A stretch of 13,779 nt of DNA. It comes from Agrocybe praecox. Taxonomy: Eukaryota; Basidiomycota; Agaricomycetes; Agaricales; Agrocybaceae. The notes below the pieces were generated by a model, which made no database searches, was not told the DNA's origin, and worked only from the letters and a program-made list of their open reading frames with translations. Below are positions 9,280-13,779 of the stretch, piece after piece (the first letter of the stretch is position 1; every line of letters begins with the position of its first letter). A program made the translations under genes and the position numbers. The stretch is taken from NCBI GenBank assembly GCA_964017145.1, contig CAXHKQ010000048.1, positions 1 to 13,779 on the forward strand, given 5' to 3'.

Positions 9280-10584
9280 CTAATTAGGAACTGTCCACTC
9301 TCGCCTCGATTCTGAGCAATTGCAAGGCTCTAGATTTTTCGCATAATTTTTATATTGTTTATTACAGTTATGCCAAGTAGTTCCAATCGATAAATAGGCT
9401 GAAATGTTTAGAAATAAGGCCTGCACTCCTACTAAGCGTCTGGTGTACATGTCAGGTGAAAAAGATGAATATTAGGTCCGCGGAGATGTGAACGCTTCAT
9501 TAAAGCACAGATACGGGTTGAATTGATGTTTTTGGTACGATTTGCGTTAGGGCTCTGGACCAGCTACCAGAAAATCTACACATATGACCCTTGGGAATAT
9601 TTTGTTTCCTGTTGGATCGTTCATTTTGGGCCTTTATACTCATGAAAGGTCTAACATTCCGATATTCTTCTGGCACGATATTGTAGCATGATGACATCCA
9701 ATATTTTTCTGCACACATGTGGACCTGGCCCTACGACCATATAGCATATAGAGCCTCTACAATGGATATTTGATAATTTTCCAATTATGATATCAACAAA
9801 TCCATGATACACAGGCTACGTGGTCCACCTTAAGTTCGATATAGAGCTCTAAGACTTAAAAAAATCAAAACAGAACCAAATTATCTTCGATTCGTTGCTT
9901 TAAGAGGTGCCCTTCCCGAATAACATGGCCTTTTCTTCGCGTTGCTCATTAAAATCGCTATGCTAGTATAGCATTTTTTCTTGAACCATGCGAAACGCGT
10001 GAGCCGATACATCGACGGAGGCAAGCTTTTCACATTCGACGTTGGACGTAAAGGCCTACGACTTGTTTATCGATTGATGGCCTAAGTTACATTAGGACTA
10101 TCTCTTATGGCATGAATAGTTCATGTTAGCTCAGTGGAATCATTGAAATCCTATCTTGTTCGTACCTGAAAGGGCTTTGGTTCATTCTTTCCGGGGTTTT
10201 TAATTGATACATTGTCTTAATACACCATCAAAGAATCAAAAACTATCTCTTTTCTATATCTTAAATCTAAAACAGCCTGACCATCGACGGTTAATGCCCG
10301 CAATACATAGGATATATAGTGCAATGCTACTCGGGCATATATCTTAGGCCTCTGTCCAGTTAAGAACCGAGATGAAGTATATGTCCAGGCGAGATATGCA
10401 TGAACAGAATATAAACACGAGTACAGGGCCTAGGGTTCGACTTTCTCAACCGATTTTTGGATTATATGATGCCCAATGAGGATACTACTGCATCACCAAA
10501 ATACGATTTTGAACATGCTAACAGAGCCTTTTCTACATATTTTCACTGAATGTGCGATCGTTCTTAAGTATAAGTCCACAAGTG
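9071..10584. mobile_element. DNA transposon, 1.5 kb, with terminal inverted repeats of about 210 bp; family not certain
   Basis: Seen: the outermost bases (CACTTGTGGACTTATACTTA onward) occur in inverted form at 10557-10584, identical over 28 bp. Including the flanking TATA on each side (9067-9070, 10585-10588) the match is 32 bp. The TATA, or just TA, is the likely target duplication. Inward, the two arms stay alignable for about 210 bp, sharing blocks such as CAAAATCGTATTTT, GCATCATATAAT, CCTAGGCCCTGTA and CATGCATAT/GATGCATAT, but with many differences. The core (about 9280-10380) shows no inverted similarity. No intact transposase is present, so it is a non-autonomous or decayed copy. The TA-type flank points to Tc1/mariner-like or another TA-targeting group; a possible piggyBac-like remnant in the core points elsewhere. 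Confidence 0.8.
9500..9770 (-). pseudogene. Possible piggyBac-like transposase fragment, very degraded
   Basis: A minus-strand frame (9718 down to 9500) contains ERSNRKQNIPKG, which recalls the G-T-x-R-x-N-R-K-x-x-P segment of piggyBac-type transposases. About 25 residues before it, EKYWMSS sits where those proteins have the D-x-[FY]-[YF]-T-S motif, preceded in the other frame by a Gly-Pro-Gly-Pro-His-Val stretch reminiscent of their GHHVY. No C-terminal cysteine domain is seen, stops interrupt all frames, and the element lacks TTAA at its inferred ends, which argues against piggyBac. Treat as a weak lead. Confidence 0.25.
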
Positions 10585-10588
10585 TATA
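10381..10588 (-). repeat. Right long terminal inverted repeat of the 1.5-kb element
   Basis: Inverted partner of 9067-9279. Translating both arms outward-in gives the same short peptide (YTLVDLYLRT), a simple by-product of the duplication rather than a gene. Confidence 0.85.
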
Positions 10589-11340
10589 TACTGTATATAA
10601 TACGGGGAAACGGGGCGAACTTGCGTACCCCATGTATCTCGAAAACGGATGCACCATGCACATTATGCTCGTCATGTACTTATATACGAGCGTCGAGCAT
10701 ATTTTGGTCGTATTATATGTTCAAATTGAACAATTTAGTGTAATATCATTCAAAGATAAATCATACAATTGTTGAATCAATTGTTATTATTGAAAATGAT
10801 GTAATAACAGAAAAAAACGTAGTTGTAGTTTTCGTGCGTAAGTTTTATTTTTATTTTTATAGTTTGTTTTATTTCAACATTATACGTACATAGTATGAAT
10901 ACATAAACTAAAGAAACTGAGAACAATATTTGGGTTTTCTGGAACAAGACACCTTTTTGTGTACTCAGCTCAGTACTGTAGATATGGTGAGCTAAATCGC
11001 CCTGTGTGATTTCGCAACTACGCTATTTCGAAGTTCCTTACATTGGCTGTAACTTTTCGAACAACTTTTATACAATATAGGCTACTTCGTGAACTAGTTT
11101 AGCATTACATATACTAATAATAATTTGATTCTATTGGGTGTACTGTACAACCTTGTGCCCGCCGTTTTTGTATATCAGTCTCTAGTGGTGGTTCTGAGTG
11201 ATGTTAATTGATTGCTGCACGTACTTATTCTCGATTGATCATGTTCGCGTTCTGTGTTTCGTCTTTAAATCAAAGACCAGTTGTACAAAAAACGGTGGGC
11301 GCAATGTTTTTATAAAACATGCGCAAGTTCGCCCCGTCCT
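10589..11340. repeat. Cluster of inverted repeats, probable degraded MITE-like element
   Basis: Two inverted pairs are visible. ACGGGGCGAACTTGCG at 10610-10625 matches 11322-11337 perfectly in inverted form (16 bp, 728 bp end to end). A second pair, 11153-11172 with 11284-11304, matches with two mismatches and one indel. The right halves of both pairs adjoin a strong hairpin at 11299-11324. The interior is AT-rich (10740-10920), without a coding region. No clear target duplication was found, so the exact ends and family are unknown. Confidence 0.45.
11299..11324. repeat. Hairpin, 11-bp stem with one bulge and 3-nt loop
   Basis: GCGC then ATGTTTT pairs with AAAACAT then GCGC; a single unpaired A lies at 11303 and the loop is TAT (11311-11313). 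It lies between the right halves of two inverted repeats. Confidence 0.75.
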
Positions 11341-11778
11341 CTCCAGTTAAGTTTGTGGTTCGCTTGTCACGTGTTCAACCCATATTACGTTGATGCATAC
11401 ACGAGCTGCTCGTGCGACGTGCGTGTGCACCTAGATTATATTCATTTTAAGGCTCATTGTGCGCATGTCATTTGTTTCGATGGAAAAGCACTTCATCTGC
11501 CGCCGCCGCTCGTCGTCGACAACGTCGTCGTTCGCCTGCCCCTTCTCATTGTCGCCACGTTTCACGTTTGCCACGCAGCGATCCGCCTCATCCATTCGCT
11601 GCTGTTGTGTTCCCATTTGCCCTGCGGCGGGTTTTGCGCGAGTATGTCAACAGAGATATTGTGTTACATGCAAAAATAAACTCCGCCGCGTCGCGTTTAG
11701 GAATCCCCTGCGATCACACATTTGTAATCTATTTATATATGTTATATAATCCCGTTGTACACTTTTGTTCAATTCACC

Positions 11779-11799
11779 GTGTGTGTGTGTGTGTGTGTG
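11779..11799. repeat. (GT)10 microsatellite
   Basis: Twenty-one bases of uninterrupted GT repeat, the longest in the window. Confidence 0.95.
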
Positions 11800-13410
11800 C
11801 TGGAAAAATACAGCATGATTTTTATTTATTTACAATGGAGTTCGCATGTTAAATAAATTACACCATATATGCAGTATATAGGCAGAATAGTGACATACTA
11901 TAGATACAACCCACTCTGGACTAAAAGCGCTTTCGCATTGTCAACACTGGTGGGACTGGAGTGTGTACGTCGTGCGTTCAACATCGCTTGCCTCAATGAC
12001 GGCGAGCGACGAGCGACGAACACACGTCAACCACGCGAGCGTGAGCGCTCGTTTTTCGACGGTAAGATGGGCGGCTCACGACGATGCTTTTAAATGTGCC
12101 AACTCGCTGGGCTTGTGAGCGTCACCGTCGACGACGTCGACAATTTATGCTCCTGCAGCATAGCGCTTCCTCAGAGCTCCGCCGCAGCAACGACGACAGT
12201 GAAGGCGTATTTTTGCCATCGTTTGCGACGTGCGACGCGCGACTTTATCTAAAACATGTAAATCGACGAAAAGTTCGGCGTCAGGTTTATCACCAATCCG
12301 GGCAAATTGAAAGCGAAACTCCGGACGATGGAAAAATAAACCAGCTCATAAAACCGAGGCTCACCAGCAAGGGAGTGGATGCTAATGTAGGGCAAGTTTG
12401 AGGTATGTTCAGTTGCTAGAGGTATATCGTACTAGCTTAGCTGCTAATATTCATTAGAGGTGTGAATGCCATTAAAACGTCGACTAGCTGTCGACAACGA
12501 TCGTTGACCCGATTTCGCATGCGCCAGCAGCCGACGGCAATTACAGTGAATTTCACACGACTTTATTATACACCCAAACACAAACATCAAACGGACCGAA
12601 GCCCGGCTTTGACTTTGACTGCTATTGCGCGCACACTCCAAGTGTACGTGTGGTCTCGAGTACGTAGTCGCACATATGCACACACCCGAACCACCCCACC
12701 GCACCAATTTCTCATTACTCCTCACGCAACGAAGCACGTTCAACGGGCGTATTATAATGTACACAATCATAACGTTCCTTGTGGCCAGTCCTGGTACAGA
12801 CCGGGGCTGGTGCTAAGAGGCTTCCACATTTCTCCCGGCTGCTTGCTCAAGTGAATTATTGTTATGACCTAGGCTATCTTTTATAAGAATTGCCCGTTCG
12901 CCCACAGCATCAGCAATACGCCCACACACTATTCGCACCATTGCGCATTATTAAAAATTAAAACACGTTCGCCAAGTTCGCCGAGGAAAATACGGACGCC
13001 AAGAGACCGAGGAGCTAGTCGGGTGCCAATATGGGTTGGGTGGGTGGACTGGACATGGTGGTGTACTTGCACGCCGTATCAACATCGCCGCATGCTCTGT
13101 AACAAGTAATAATACGCTCGGCGCACGTACTCGATGTCGATGTCCACCATCGTCGCGTCGCGTCCACTTCGCGAGCCATGCGGAAAGGGGGGGCTTACGT
13201 GCGAGTCGGTGTCAGTAGTGTGCGCATCAGATATGAGTTACTGGCGACGTCGAAAGCACTAGCCACTTTGTGTGTGTGAATGGACAGTGTGCATGGGGAT
13301 GTGCGAATGAGAGTGTGAAGTGTGTAATAAGCGATCGAGTTGATTGCGCTTCATACTCGCCGTGCAGGAGCACCAGCGGTCGACGCGCGGTGACAGAATG
13401 GGGTGGGAGC

Positions 13411-13422
13411 TGTGTGTGTGTG
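13411..13422. repeat. (TG)6 microsatellite
   Basis: Six perfect TG units within a GT-rich, CpG-containing tract. Confidence 0.85.
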
Positions 13423-13654
13423 CGTCGGCGATACGTTCACTTCATTTGTGGTCGTTGGACGGACAGGCGGCAAAGGAATGCTTCGAATCCGCATTGAACG
13501 ACGAGCGTAATACATCGATGTCGCTCCGCTGTCCGCTGCTCGTGCGTTTTCTGCCTTCGTTGGGCCGAGGCGAGGCGATGAGGCATGACATTTGTCTAGC
13601 CATTTGGTAATTACGTTCTATTAGCACACGACGACGAGCTTGCGCTGGGCGGTG

Positions 13655-13675
13655 CTCGTTACTCGTTACTCGTTA
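13655..13675. repeat. Three tandem CTCGTTA units
   Basis: A 7-bp unit repeated three times without a mismatch. Confidence 0.9.
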
Positions 13676-13721
13676 TAGGACACGTGTAAAGCGCAAATGA
13701 ATTGCTGGTGGTCCTGGGCAT

Positions 13722-13737
13722 ACACACACACACACAC
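13722..13737. repeat. (AC)8 microsatellite
   Basis: Eight perfect AC units near the right edge of the window. Confidence 0.9.
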
Positions 13738-13779
13738 GATGTGGTGTCGTGAGCCTGTGTGCGCGTGAGCGCGTGCTGC

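Larger units (their letters stand above)
11341..13779. other. GC-richer, microsatellite-rich stretch without a recognisable gene
   Basis: CpG-rich patches (for example 11500-11560, 12000-12200, 13040-13220) alternate with CA-rich (12570-12760) and GT-rich (13260-13430) tracts. Open frames at 11281-11679, 12084-12401, 12462-12854 and 13344-13610 were read and match no family known to me; none is flanked by a convincing pair of splice sites with protein-like composition. A 12-bp palindrome CAACGATCGTTG is at 12495-12506. The right end may approach the promoter or first exon of a further gene outside the window. Confidence 0.45.

Noticed and set aside
10436..10460. GGTTCGA-like T-arm of a tRNA
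   Set aside because: No matching acceptor stem, D-arm or anticodon arm; it lies within the right arm of the long-TIR element.
13344..13610. 88-codon + strand frame after an acceptor-like CCGTGCAG
   Set aside because: Reasonable length but no family match, and a GT repeat encodes part of it. Might be a leader exon; not supported as coding.
1..13779. CRISPR arrays, operons or other prokaryotic systems
   Set aside because: The spliced P450 and transposons show eukaryotic nuclear DNA; no spaced direct-repeat array is present.

Overview
The window looks like nuclear DNA of an insect. It carries one clearly recognisable gene, a five-exon mitochondrial cytochrome P450 on the + strand (1075-4019) whose translation matches CYP315A1 (shadow, sad) along its whole length. 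CYP315A1 is the 'Halloween' C-2 hydroxylase that makes ecdysone. Short GT-AG introns (69-85 bp apart from one), CA/GT and GCGT microsatellites, decayed DNA transposons and CpG-rich GT-rich tracts all fit an insect chromosome. The order cannot be fixed from the sequence; base composition and compact introns would suit a hemipteran, but that is a guess.

Layout. 1-1074: upstream DNA with a short CA repeat and no recognisable gene. 1075-4019: sad, 511 codons in five exons. Intron 3 is 1180 bp because a mariner/Tc1-type transposon (2211-3317) with perfect 27-bp inverted ends sits 7 bp inside the 5' splice site; it holds a broken antisense transposase. 4015-4058: probable poly(A) site, with its AATAAA overlapping the sad stop codon. 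4060-5990: no gene seen. 5990-7110: CpG-rich and GT-rich tract that could be a promoter or 5' untranslated region. 7111-9066: no recognisable gene; holds a 64-nt tract with no T. 9071-10584: a second DNA transposon, 1.5 kb, with terminal inverted repeats of about 210 bp and TA-rich flanks; a short minus-strand reading frame in it faintly recalls a piggyBac transposase. 10589-11340: a cluster of smaller inverted repeats and a hairpin, probably a degraded MITE-like element. 11341-13779: GC-richer, microsatellite-rich DNA with no recognisable exon.

How the parts relate. Only sad has a readable function: the last or near-last step of ecdysone synthesis in mitochondria, after other Halloween P450s that are not present here. 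The transposons are passengers, though the one in intron 3 abuts a splice site of an essential gene and so could affect splicing. The many longer open frames elsewhere are low-complexity by-products of GTGCGT/CACA repeats and show no family resemblance. I found no new multi-gene system; the most notable features are the transposon lodged at the intron 3 donor and the unassigned long-TIR element at 9071-10584.
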